Source: an uncultured Duncaniella sp.
GTDB taxonomy: Bacteria; Bacteroidota; Bacteroidia; Bacteroidales; Muribaculaceae
Length of the DNA stretch: 64,000 nucleotides
Direction: 5' to 3'
NCBI GenBank assembly: GCA_910577335.1
Contig: CAJTMJ010000011.1
Location: 24,906 to 88,905, forward strand
The translations under genes were made by a program, and so were the position numbers. Below, in pieces: positions 1 through 8,017 of this stretch (position 1 is its first letter; every line of letters begins with the position of its first letter). Below the pieces are notes generated by a model. The model saw nothing but the letters and a program-made list of their open reading frames with translations, had not been told where the DNA came from and searched no databases.

Positions 1-2
1 AT

Positions 3-308
3 GCCAGGACATTTGACAAGGTATGGAGGGATATTGACAAAATGATTGACAACCTGCCTCTCGTAGCCCACAACAAAGCGTTCGACGAGTCATGCATCCG
101 TGCGGCTCATAGGGCATACGGGATGGATTACCCGGATTATCCATTCTTTTGCACCCTTAGCACGGCTCGCCGTCTAATACCTCGCAGTCATTTATCATCC
201 TACTCCTTACCGTACGTATGTGACTTTTTAGGAATACCGTTTTATAATCATCACAATGCTTTGGCTGATGCGGAAGCATGTGCTAAAATCGCAATGACAC
301 TATTATGA
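3..308 (+). CDS. 3'-5' exonuclease (DnaQ/DEDDh family), C-terminal part
   Basis: Only the last ~100 codons are in the window; the frame is open to the left edge, so the start lies upstream. Visible are the exo II-like segment VAHNKAFDESCI and the exo III motif HNALADAEACA, where His and Asp lie five residues apart as in DEDDh exonucleases such as DNA polymerase III epsilon. Such enzymes remove 3' nucleotides from DNA with two metal ions. It cannot be told from this piece whether it is the polymerase subunit or a stand-alone exonuclease. Its TGA stop overlaps the ATG of the next gene, suggesting translational coupling. Confidence 0.8.
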   Translation, partial: ARTFDKVWRDIDKMIDNLPLVAHNKAFDESCIRAAHRAYGMDYPDYPFFCTLSTARRLIPRSHLSSYSLPYVCDFLGIPFYNHHNALADAEACAKIAMTLL

Positions 309-649
309 CACTTCGACAATATCTTACAGCTACAGTAATTGTTGCATTACCCGCATTATTTGCAGGATGCAGCTGCGGATCGTCAACTGACGACGGCACC
401 AATAAGCAAGAAAAAATCTCAAGCAAAGTAATAGACTGGAAAGCATATAACCTCGGTGCTGATCATGCCAAAGAAGTCATTAGCATAGCACATGACGAGT
501 CCGAACTACAGGACGCATTATTGGAGGTCCGGGCAAGAATTTCCAATATTCACAGCAAACTCGGAGCACAGTCAGCCACAGATTACGAACGAGGATTTAC
601 CGAATACATACGCACTGAAAAGGATTCCTTGGCACGGATAATTTTCTAA
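305..649 (+). CDS. Small lipoprotein of unknown function
   Basis: A 114-residue protein with an N-terminal hydrophobic stretch ending in the lipobox LFAGC (Cys about residue 22), so it should be exported and lipid-anchored. After a Ser/Gly/Asp-rich linker there is a soluble ~80-residue part with no motif I recognise. The ATG overlaps the stop of the exonuclease gene (ATGA), so the two are probably co-transcribed. Function is not assigned. Confidence 0.7.
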   Translation: MTLRQYLTATVIVALPALFAGCSCGSSTDDGTNKQEKISSKVIDWKAYNLGADHAKEVISIAHDESELQDALLEVRARISNIHSKLGAQSATDYERGFTEYIRTEKDSLARIIF

Positions 650-710
650 AATTTTAACTTGTACTTATTAGAGGTTTTTACTACTTTTGCTATGAACTAA
701 TTTAAACTTT

Positions 711-903
711 GAACTGATTTAAATTTTTTTATTTTTTAAGATTTGATATTATTTTCGAGATGAATTATCTGCTCGATGAGGGAGCTTAGCGAGCTAAGTG
801 ACCGAAGAGATGCTGATAATTCAGCCGAAAAGAGTATCAAAGATTGAAAACAAACTGAATTTCAGCATTAGTTTAACATTCTATAAAAAGTTTAAATCAG
901 TTC
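711..903. repeat. Intergenic nested-hairpin element bounded by inverted copies of a recurring motif
   Basis: The 327-bp gap before thrC holds no gene. The motif GAACTGATTTAAA (711-723) recurs as its exact reverse complement at 891-903. Between them lies a long imperfect hairpin: arm 745-769 pairs with 815-838 (core TTTTCG...TGAATTATC), and an inner perfect 6-bp repeat CTTAGC (785-790) / GCTAAG (793-798) sits near the middle. A further copy GAACTAATTTAAAC is at 694-707. Such structure is typical of REP-like or small non-autonomous elements, or of a structured RNA, but the class is not identified. Confidence 0.5.
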
Positions 904-976
904 TTTTTACGAAAAGTCAAACATAAGCAGGAATTTACCTCATATTTTGTATTTGGTATATTTTAGATAAAAAATT

Positions 977-2275
977 ATGCGTTTTTACAGCACTAACAGG
1001 CAATGTCCGGATGCCTCGCTGGAAGAGGCTGTAATGACCGGGCTTGCTCCCGACGGAGGATTGTATATGCCTTTGCATATACCCGAAATTCCCCGTGCTT
1101 TTTTCAATAATATAGGTGAAATGACCATTGCTAACATTGCATACGTGGTCGCAAACACCATTCTTGGCGATGACATTGATTCAGCTCAACTTAATTCCAT
1201 AGTCAACGACACCTTTTCTTTCGACATTCCACTTCGCAAGATAGAGAACAATATATACGCCTTGGAACTTTTCCACGGTCCCACCTTGGCTTTTAAGGAT
1301 GTTGGCGCTCGTTTCCTTGCGAGAATCATAAGCCATTACGCATCTAAAATAACTGAAGACGTTAATGTGCTTGTTGCGACATCGGGAGATTCCGGCGGAG
1401 CAGTGGCAAACGGATTTCACAACGTAAGTGGAGTGAAAGTATTTGTCCTCTATCCTGAAAACAGCCTGACAGAGATGCAGAAGCAACAGTTTACCTCTCT
1501 TGGCGGTAATATTTATCCGATCGCGGTAAAAGGCACTTTTGATAATTGCCAGTTTCTTGTCAAGACAGCTTTCAATGACACTGAGCTGCGCAAATCGATG
1601 TTGCTGACATCAGCAAATTCAATCAACATCTGCCGATTACTCCCGCAAATGTTCTATTATTTTTACGGGTTCGCTCAACTATCGGAGCTGAATGTTGACC
1701 TTGAAAATGTTGTTGTTTCAGTCCCTTGCGGCAACCTTGGTAATCTGACTGCCGGACTTTTGGCAAAGAAGATGGGACTTCCGGTAAAGAGATTCATAGC
1801 TGCGAACAACAAAAATAATGTGTTTGCCAACTATCTTGTGAATGGTAAATTTGTTCCACGCAGGTCAACACGAACCATCGCACCCGGAATGGATGTAGGC
1901 AACCCGTCAAACTTTTCAAGAATATTGGATATGTTTGACAATGACTACAATGCCATATCCGAGCTGATAAAAGGCTATTCCTATAAAGACGAGGAGATCA
2001 AAGAGACATTAATCGACACATATTCCATTAACAGTTATCTTCTGGATCCTCATGGCGCAACTGCATTCAGAGCGCTGAAAGATGACATGAAGGATGGAGA
2101 AGTGGGAATATTCCTTGAAACAGCCCACCCTTCAAAAATGGCTCGTATAATGAAAGATGCCACAGGTGTGGAATTTAAGACATTCAATAATACCGGCACA
2201 AAACATTCATCGAGCATACCACGCATCTCCTCCTCGTATGATTCTCTCAAAAAAATTTTACTCTCCACAACATAA
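977..2275 (+). CDS. thrC: Threonine synthase
   Basis: This 432-residue PLP enzyme converts O-phosphohomoserine to threonine, the last step of threonine synthesis. The N-terminus FYSTNRQCPDASLEEAV and the segment HGPTLAFKDVGARF are characteristic; the PLP-binding lysine is about K107. The phosphate-binding stretch ATSGDSGGAV follows, and length fits the family. It starts at an ATG after a long non-coding gap. The rest of the threonine branch (thrA, thrB) is not next to it in this window; upstream is a lipoprotein gene and downstream a small conserved protein. Confidence 0.95.
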   Translation: MRFYSTNRQCPDASLEEAVMTGLAPDGGLYMPLHIPEIPRAFFNNIGEMTIANIAYVVANTILGDDIDSAQLNSIVNDTFSFDIPLRKIENNIYALELFHGPTLAFKDVGARFLARIISHYASKITEDVNVLVATSGDSGGAVANGFHNVSGVKVFVLYPENSLTEMQKQQFTSLGGNIYPIAVKGTFDNCQFLVKTAFNDTELRKSMLLTSANSINICRLLPQMFYYFYGFAQLSELNVDLENVVVSVPCGNLGNLTAGLLAKKMGLPVKRFIAANNKNNVFANYLVNGKFVPRRSTRTIAPGMDVGNPSNFSRILDMFDNDYNAISELIKGYSYKDEEIKETLIDTYSINSYLLDPHGATAFRALKDDMKDGEVGIFLETAHPSKMARIMKDATGVEFKTFNNTGTKHSSSIPRISSSYDSLKKILLSTT

Positions 2276-2291
2276 TATCAATTATTATTGT

Positions 2292-2299
2292 TAAATTTG
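2292..2299 (+). promoter_or_regulatory. Putative -7 element (TAAATTTG)
   Basis: Matches the Bacteroidetes -7 consensus TAnnTTTG 38 bp upstream of the ATG at 2337. No clear -33 TTTG is visible at the right distance, so this is tentative. Confidence 0.35.
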
Positions 2300-2336
2300 C
2301 ATAATACATCATCATTAATTTAAACAATTGACAATA

Positions 2337-2705
2337 ATGGCTTCAAACAAACGTTTATTAAAAAAAGAAATCCGTAATATCTGCGGAGCCCTCGCCGGGG
2401 AGTGTGTAATAGCAAAGATCACTGTCCCGGGCATCAATCCGGAGACATTGAACAAAATCATTTATGAACTCGCCGAGCTTCAGGAAAATGCATTGAAATG
2501 CGTATCTGTTGAATTTCCCCAGTCACCGAAATCATTCGCAACTGCCAAAGAATACCATGACGCCCGCACTAAATACTTCAAGGCTGCTTTCAGTTCTCTG
2601 AAAAAAGAATTTAACACTCATGTGGAAGCTATCGTAAAAGAAATGAACGATGCTCTGCCACAGGAGCAGAAGGATGCAAACAAACAAGCTTTGGCTAATA
2701 AATAA
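2337..2705 (+). CDS. Conserved hypothetical protein
   Basis: About 122 residues, basic and mostly helical, with heptad-like stretches in the second half (FKAAFSSLKKEFNTHVEAIV) and a Lys/Gln/Ala-rich tail. A TTG nine bases upstream is in frame, but the ATG at 2337 (MASNKRLLKKEIR) is the better start. The stop is two bases before the acyltransferase ATG, so the two genes probably form an operon. I do not recognise a family; a cytoplasmic helical protein is all that can be said. Confidence 0.65.
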   Translation: MASNKRLLKKEIRNICGALAGECVIAKITVPGINPETLNKIIYELAELQENALKCVSVEFPQSPKSFATAKEYHDARTKYFKAAFSSLKKEFNTHVEAIVKEMNDALPQEQKDANKQALANK

Positions 2706-2707
2706 AA

Positions 2708-3247
2708 ATGTCCTTTTCCGGCTTCATATTAAAGATATTCGGATGGAAAGTGATATGCACCGTTCCTGATTATCAGAAATGTATAATCTGTGTAGCGCCA
2801 CATACATCCAATTGGGATTTCGTGCTTGGCAAGTTTGCCTATTGGTCTGTAGGACGCCAAGCCGGATTCCTGATGAAAGAATCATGGTTTTTCTTTCCGA
2901 TGAAATACCTGCTCAGAGCACTTGGCGGCATTCCCGTGCCACGCAAACGAGGCTCATCGCTCTCTGAAGCAATAATAAAAAAATTCAACAGCTCGGAGAG
3001 AATGACTCTTGCCATAACCCCTGAGGGCACACGCTCAAGAGTCACCGAATGGCGAACCGGATTCTTGCATATAGCTTATGAAGCCCACCTCCCAATTGTT
3101 CTCGGTGCCATTGATGCCGAAAACAAACTTATCCATCTTCAGGAGTCATTCACTCCTACCGGCGATATCAACACTGATATGCGAGCCATAAAAAATTATT
3201 ATAAACCCTTCAAAGGCATCAAGCCTGAAAACTTTTCTGCTGACTAA
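2708..3247 (+). CDS. 1-acyl-glycerol-3-phosphate acyltransferase-like protein (PlsC family)
   Basis: The 179-residue protein carries the acyltransferase signature: HTSNWDF (the H-x4-D motif, about residues 32-38), GGIPVPRKRG, and TPEGTRSR (EGTR motif). These enzymes transfer acyl chains to lysophospholipids at the inner membrane. It is shorter than typical PlsC (~240 residues) and lacks an obvious N-terminal membrane segment, so the exact acceptor is uncertain. Its TAA stop overlaps the ATG of the next gene by one base. Confidence 0.8.
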   Translation: MSFSGFILKIFGWKVICTVPDYQKCIICVAPHTSNWDFVLGKFAYWSVGRQAGFLMKESWFFFPMKYLLRALGGIPVPRKRGSSLSEAIIKKFNSSERMTLAITPEGTRSRVTEWRTGFLHIAYEAHLPIVLGAIDAENKLIHLQESFTPTGDINTDMRAIKNYYKPFKGIKPENFSAD

Positions 3248-4056
3248 TGAAAATTTGTGTCATTCCTCTTGATATAGTTTATGCTGACAAAGATGAAAAC
3301 ATCATCTCTGTTGCGCATCATCTTCATCAGGTGGAAGCCGACACAGATATCGTAGTCCTCCCCGAACTTTTCACTACTTCTTTTATCGCAGACAAAAGAA
3401 CCGTAAGTGAACTTGCCGAGACAAATGAAGGCAACACTATTGCCGCAATCAAACGCTGGGCACAATTCTTCGGCTTTGCAATTGCCGGCAGTTTCCTTGC
3501 CACTGACGAAAACGGACATTACTATAATCGTGCGTTTTTTATAGAACCTATGGGCGACGCGTCATTTTATGACAAACGCCACTTATTCCCTTTGTCGGAG
3601 GAAAATAAAACCTACACTCCCGGCTCCACCTTATCGCCAATCATAAGATACCGGGGTTGGAATATAAAACTCATTGTATGTTTTGACCTCCGTTTTCCGG
3701 TTTGGTCACGAAATCAACCCGGACAATTATACGATCTGCTCATCGCTCCGTCCAACTGGCCTCATTCACGGGAATTCCAGTACAAGACCCTACTTTCAGC
3801 CAGAGCGATAGAGAATCAGACATTCGTAGTAGGCGCCAACAGAACCGGCACCGACAAATATGGCGAATATCCGGCTGGATTATCAGGTATATATGACAAT
3901 CTCGGTTTTCCCATACAGGAGACACGAATGAACGGTCATCTCTACGCTATAATGCACCGACAATCTTTAATTGAAGGACGAAAACGTTTTCCGGCATTTG
4001 AAGCTTCTGATTATTTTTCAATTGACCTTTATAAAAAACCGACATTCGAAAAATAA
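3247..4056 (+). CDS. Omega-amidase / carbon-nitrogen hydrolase (Nit2/YafV-like)
   Basis: A 269-residue nitrilase-superfamily hydrolase. The catalytic triad is readable: E40 in VVLPELFTT, K110 in FYDKRHLF, C145 in VCFDLRFPVW. The last motif and overall length match YafV/Nit2 omega-amidases, which hydrolyse alpha-ketoglutaramate or alpha-ketosuccinamate as a repair and salvage step of glutamine transamination. It is cytosolic, with no signal peptide. It overlaps the acyltransferase gene (TAATG) and is the last gene of that run. Confidence 0.85.
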   Translation: MKICVIPLDIVYADKDENIISVAHHLHQVEADTDIVVLPELFTTSFIADKRTVSELAETNEGNTIAAIKRWAQFFGFAIAGSFLATDENGHYYNRAFFIEPMGDASFYDKRHLFPLSEENKTYTPGSTLSPIIRYRGWNIKLIVCFDLRFPVWSRNQPGQLYDLLIAPSNWPHSREFQYKTLLSARAIENQTFVVGANRTGTDKYGEYPAGLSGIYDNLGFPIQETRMNGHLYAIMHRQSLIEGRKRFPAFEASDYFSIDLYKKPTFEK

Positions 4057-4213
4057 TATCCATAGTTAGAATCGACGCATCCATTCAGGGATTAAAACAT
4101 TTTAACTAAATTTTAACGAACAAATCATTATACTTAATTGTATACAAATAGGGTGCGATATTCATCCGCCACATACATAGTAATTATATTTTCACATCTA
4201 ACAAGCAAACACA

Positions 4214-4354
4214 ATGGAATTTTACAATGGAATCATTACACCGATTCACGAAGATTTCTTCGGGAATATTGTTGGCTCTCAGAGCGCCACGGTGGAAACA
4301 ACATCCCCTCAGGATTATGTAACTGATTGGTCAATGCCAACAACCAACAATTAG
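4214..4354 (+). CDS. Possible 46-residue small protein
   Basis: In the gap between the omega-amidase and nrdJ, an ATG at 4214 opens a 46-codon frame (MEFYNGIITPIHEDFFGNIV...), acidic and Thr/Ser-rich, ending in TAG at 4352-4354. Composition looks protein-like and the frame is followed by the terminator hairpin at 4376. No family is recognised and no ribosome-binding site is obvious. It could equally be chance. Confidence 0.35.
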   Translation: MEFYNGIITPIHEDFFGNIVGSQSATVETTSPQDYVTDWSMPTTNN

Positions 4355-4375
4355 AACTAACCTTTAACTGAAAAA

Positions 4376-4408
4376 CAGGTCCGGCTTCAAACTTTGAAAC
4401 CGGACCTG
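4376..4408 (-). terminator. Rho-independent terminator of nrdJ
   Basis: A perfect 9-bp stem CAGGTCCGG (4376-4384) / CCGGACCTG (4400-4408). Read on the minus strand the hairpin is followed by a run of five T, so it terminates the minus-strand nrdJ gene that ends 26 bp away; it may also stop plus-strand transcripts. Confidence 0.85.
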
Positions 4409-4433
4409 CAAAATTTATATGGCTACATTTATT

Positions 4434-7025
4434 TTAGCCGCAACGTGAGGTGCCGCAGGAAGTACAGATCAGACATCCTTCCTGATATATCAGAGTTTCC
4501 TGTCCGCAATTAGGACATTTTTGTCCCTTAGCAGGTGTGCCGGTGGGCAGATATTTTTTGAGAGCACGCTCCACACCCATCTTCCAAGTGTTGATTGACT
4601 GTGAATCCAACTCCAATCCGTTGACAAGCTTTATAACCTGATCAATTGGCATACCATAACGCAACACGCCTGATATGAGTTTTGCGTAATTCCAATATTC
4701 CGGATTAAACTTATCGGAAAGACCTTCTATAGTGGTCTTATAACCTCGCTTATTGATGAACTGGAAGTCATAACGCTTATTTCCTTTCTCATCCATAGCT
4801 TTTATTATCTTACCTTTCGATACTGACTTCGGGCAGAAAATACCGTCATCATCATCGGCAAGACCGGTGAATATCTCGTATGGACGGCCATTCCTCAAAC
4901 CGACAAATGCGATCCATTTCTCTTTGTTGTTCTGGAATCTCACTACATCAGCTTCAAGTTCAATCGGACGTTTTGCCACATGGCGTTCTTCATTTTCGTC
5001 AATCGTCCAATTCACAGTATCCTTGGAGTCTGCATTGCCTGCTTCCTGTTCTTTTTCTTTATCCTTCTTCTTGTTTTCGTCGGCAGAAATCAACACACCC
5101 GAACGGCTTCCGTCACGATATATGGTACAACCCTTACACCCGACCTTCCATGCTTCAAGATACAAGCGGTTGACCAACTCCACGGTCGTATCTGCGGGCA
5201 GATTTATTGTCACTGAGATAGAATGATCGACCCATTTCTGGACAGCGCCCTGCATCTTCACCTTTTCAAGCCAATCTATGTCGTTAGATGTAGCTTTATA
5301 ATAGGGAGATTTAGCCACCAAGGCGTCCAATTCAGCCGGTGTATAATTGTTACGACGCTCAATGCCGTTAATCTTCATCCACTCAAGGAATTTAGGATGA
5401 TACACCACAAATTCTTCAAATGCCTCGCCTGATTCATCAACAAAATCGACATGCACATCCTGATCGTTGGCATTAACCTTACGGCGGCGTTTATAAACAG
5501 GCATAAACACCGGCTCAATACCTGAGGATGTTTGAGTCATTAGAGATGTGGTTCCTGTAGGAGCTATGGTAAGACATGCAATATTACGTCTGCCAAATTT
5601 CTCCATCTCCTCCGCCAATTCAGGTGCGTATTCACGGAGTCGAGCTATAAAGGGATTGTTCTTTTCTCTCTGCGCGTCATATATTTCAAATGCGCCACGC
5701 TCTTTTGCCATCTCAACAGATGACTCAAATGCCGCTAATGCCACATTACGATGCACCTCAACAGACTGAGCGGTAGCCTCCGGAGTACCATATCTAAGAC
5801 CAAGAGCTGCAATCATATCACCTTCTGCAGTAGTTCCGAGTCCTGTGCGACGTCCTTTCAAAGTTTTTGCCCTTATCTTTTCCCAAAGTCTTAATTCGGT
5901 CTCCTTAACCTCGGGTGTTTCGGGGTCCTGCTGTATTTTACGTATGATGACATCAATCTTCTCCATTTCGAGATCAATAATATCATCCATGATACGCTGA
6001 GCCTTTTTGATATGGGTCTTAAACAGGTCATAGTCAAAGTAAGCTTCAGGTGTGAATGGATTTTTCACGTATGAATACAGATTAATGGCAAGCAGACGGC
6101 AACTGTCGTACGGACAAAGGGGAATTTCTCCGCACGGATTGGTTGATACGGTCTGAAATCCTAAGTCGGCATAACAATCGGGGATGGATTCACGAAGAAT
6201 TGTGTCCCAGAAAAGGACACCCGGCTCAGCCGATTTCCATGCATTGTACACAATCTTGCCCCAAAGTGATTTTGCATCTATCTCGGATGTCACTGCAGGC
6301 TTATCGCTGTCAATCGGGAATTGTCTCATGTACGGTTTCCCTTCCTCGACAGCCTTCATAAATTCATCGTCAATTCGCACCGACACATTCGCTCCGGTGA
6401 TTTTACCTTGCTCCAATTTGGCATCGATAAAACGTTCGGAATCGGGATGCTTAATGGCGACCGACAGCATTAAAGCGCCGCGTCTGCCATCCTGAGCCAC
6501 CTCACGGGTAGAATTGGAATAACGTTCCATAAATGGGACCAAACCGGTAGAGGTCAAGGCTGAATTTTTGACAGCCATGCCTTTAGGACGCAGGTCGCTA
6601 AGGTCGTGCCCTACTCCGCCACGACGCTTCATAAGCTGTACCTGCTCCTCATCAATCTTGGCAATACCGCCGTATGAATCAGGATGCCCGTCCAAACCAA
6701 TCACAAAGCAATTTGACAATGATCCGGTCTGGAAGTCATTTCCGATACCTGCCATGGGGCTTCCTTGTGGAACCACATATTTAAATCTGTCCAAAAGGTT
6801 AAAAACCTCCTCCTCGCTCATCGGATTCGGATAGTTGCTTTCAATACGGGCAATTTCATGTGCAAGACGGTGATGCATATCCTCAGGGGTGAGTTCATAA
6901 ATATTGCCATCAGAGTCTTTGAGAGCATATTTGCTCACCCATACTTTAGCAGCGAGCTCCTCTCCACCAAAATACTCCACAGATGCCTTATATGCCTCAT
7001 CAAACGTATACTTAGGTCTTTCCAT
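4434..7025 (-). CDS. nrdJ: Adenosylcobalamin-dependent (class II) ribonucleoside reductase
   Basis: This 863-residue enzyme reduces ribonucleotides to deoxyribonucleotides using B12 as radical source, so it works with or without oxygen. Seen are the SNCF cysteine (C106), the NPCGE active-site motif (N296, C298, E300) and the segment APTGTTSL. After residue ~680 there is a C-terminal domain as in long NrdJ proteins, and the C-terminus ends in paired CxxC motifs (CPNCGQE, CTSCGTSRCG) that could bind zinc or relay reducing power. The ATG lies in the divergent intergenic region with the nitroreductase gene. A hairpin terminator follows. Confidence 0.93.
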   Translation of the reverse strand: MERPKYTFDEAYKASVEYFGGEELAAKVWVSKYALKDSDGNIYELTPEDMHHRLAHEIARIESNYPNPMSEEEVFNLLDRFKYVVPQGSPMAGIGNDFQTGSLSNCFVIGLDGHPDSYGGIAKIDEEQVQLMKRRGGVGHDLSDLRPKGMAVKNSALTSTGLVPFMERYSNSTREVAQDGRRGALMLSVAIKHPDSERFIDAKLEQGKITGANVSVRIDDEFMKAVEEGKPYMRQFPIDSDKPAVTSEIDAKSLWGKIVYNAWKSAEPGVLFWDTILRESIPDCYADLGFQTVSTNPCGEIPLCPYDSCRLLAINLYSYVKNPFTPEAYFDYDLFKTHIKKAQRIMDDIIDLEMEKIDVIIRKIQQDPETPEVKETELRLWEKIRAKTLKGRRTGLGTTAEGDMIAALGLRYGTPEATAQSVEVHRNVALAAFESSVEMAKERGAFEIYDAQREKNNPFIARLREYAPELAEEMEKFGRRNIACLTIAPTGTTSLMTQTSSGIEPVFMPVYKRRRKVNANDQDVHVDFVDESGEAFEEFVVYHPKFLEWMKINGIERRNNYTPAELDALVAKSPYYKATSNDIDWLEKVKMQGAVQKWVDHSISVTINLPADTTVELVNRLYLEAWKVGCKGCTIYRDGSRSGVLISADENKKKDKEKEQEAGNADSKDTVNWTIDENEERHVAKRPIELEADVVRFQNNKEKWIAFVGLRNGRPYEIFTGLADDDDGIFCPKSVSKGKIIKAMDEKGNKRYDFQFINKRGYKTTIEGLSDKFNPEYWNYAKLISGVLRYGMPIDQVIKLVNGLELDSQSINTWKMGVERALKKYLPTGTPAKGQKCPNCGQETLIYQEGCLICTSCGTSRCG

Positions 7026-7094
7026 TTGATATTAAACTTATAGAATAATTCAGGATGCAAAGTTGACCATTAATTTCGGATATACCAAAAATTT

Positions 7095-7142
7095 CCAATG
7101 CAAGTTATTTACATCTGAAAATAAATTTGTAACTTGCATTGG
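7095..7142. promoter_or_regulatory. Inverted repeat spanning a -7 element between nrdJ and nitroreductase
   Basis: A perfect 13-bp inverted repeat CCAATGCAAGTTA (7095-7107) / TAACTTGCATTGG (7130-7142) with a 22-bp spacer. A consensus -7 box TAAATTTG lies at 7122-7129, right against the right arm, so one arm covers the -33 region and the other the transcription start. This layout suggests a repressor operator for the plus-strand gene; a hairpin in RNA is the alternative. The regulator is not identified. Confidence 0.5.
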
Positions 7143-7185
7143 ATTTTAATAACAAACTGATTTAAACTTTTTTGAACGACAAATC

Positions 7186-7938
7186 ATGAATACCGACAAA
7201 TACTTCGCCTCTCGCCGCACCATACGTAAATATGACACCACACGTGATATCCACGCTTCAGCCATCATGGAGATGCTGGAGGATGCCGCTCATGCCCCCA
7301 ATACCGGCAATATGCAAATCTATAGCGTGATTATCACAAAAGATGAAGACGGTAAAAAAGCTCTTGCCCCCGCCCATTTCAATCAACCTGCAGTGATGAA
7401 CGCATCCGCCGTCCTTACATTCTGTATCGACCTAAACCGTTTCTCGCACTGGTGCCGCATAAATGATACCACACCGGGATTTAACAACCTCCAAGGTTTC
7501 ACTTGGGGTGTGATCGACGCATCTATTTTCGCCCAGCAATTCTGCACCATAGCCGAAATGAACGGCATGGGGACCTGCTATCTCGGCACAACAACCTACA
7601 ACGCCGAGCCGATAGCAAAAGCGCTTGAACTGCCTGAAGGTGTCATACCCGTAATTACCGTTACTGTAGGATACCCGGCTGAGAATCCCGAAATATCCGA
7701 CCGCCTCCCCATCGAAGCCATAGCCCACCTCGAAAAATACCATTTAGCTGACAGCGCCGAAATAAAAAACATATATGCCGAAAAAGAAGCGCTCCCTTCA
7801 TCAAAGCAATTCATAACCGAGAACTCCAAGGACAATCTCGCTCAGGTATACGCCGAAGTCAGATATCCCAGCGAAGCCAACGAAAAATTCTCGCAGGTCT
7901 ACCGCGAATTCCTCAAAAACCAAGGAATCCAAATCTAA
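7186..7938 (+). CDS. Nitroreductase family FMN oxidoreductase
   Basis: A 250-residue NfsA/FRP-type flavoprotein. The N-terminal RRTIRKYD motif binds the FMN phosphate; AHAPNTGNMQ and the NGMGTCYLGTTTYN stretch are typical of the family. Such enzymes use NAD(P)H to reduce quinones, nitro compounds or flavins in the cytosol. The ATG follows an upstream promoter with a striking inverted repeat, so it is probably regulated, perhaps by redox or electrophile stress (inference). The natural substrate cannot be read from sequence. Confidence 0.87.
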   Translation: MNTDKYFASRRTIRKYDTTRDIHASAIMEMLEDAAHAPNTGNMQIYSVIITKDEDGKKALAPAHFNQPAVMNASAVLTFCIDLNRFSHWCRINDTTPGFNNLQGFTWGVIDASIFAQQFCTIAEMNGMGTCYLGTTTYNAEPIAKALELPEGVIPVITVTVGYPAENPEISDRLPIEAIAHLEKYHLADSAEIKNIYAEKEALPSSKQFITENSKDNLAQVYAEVRYPSEANEKFSQVYREFLKNQGIQI

Positions 7939-8017
7939 CCCCTCCCCCATACTCCCATAATTAAAACCATTGAAACATCTATCAAAGTCAACTCACAGCT
8001 GACTCATAATAATAACC

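Noticed and set aside
4138..4326. 62-codon ORF before the nrdJ terminator
   Set aside because: Poor start, unlikely composition; the overlapping 46-codon frame at 4214 is the better candidate.
4026..4433. Cobalamin riboswitch for the B12-dependent reductase
   Set aside because: Neither this gap nor the region upstream of nrdJ (7026-7185) is long or structured enough to hold a B12 riboswitch, and no B12-box was seen.
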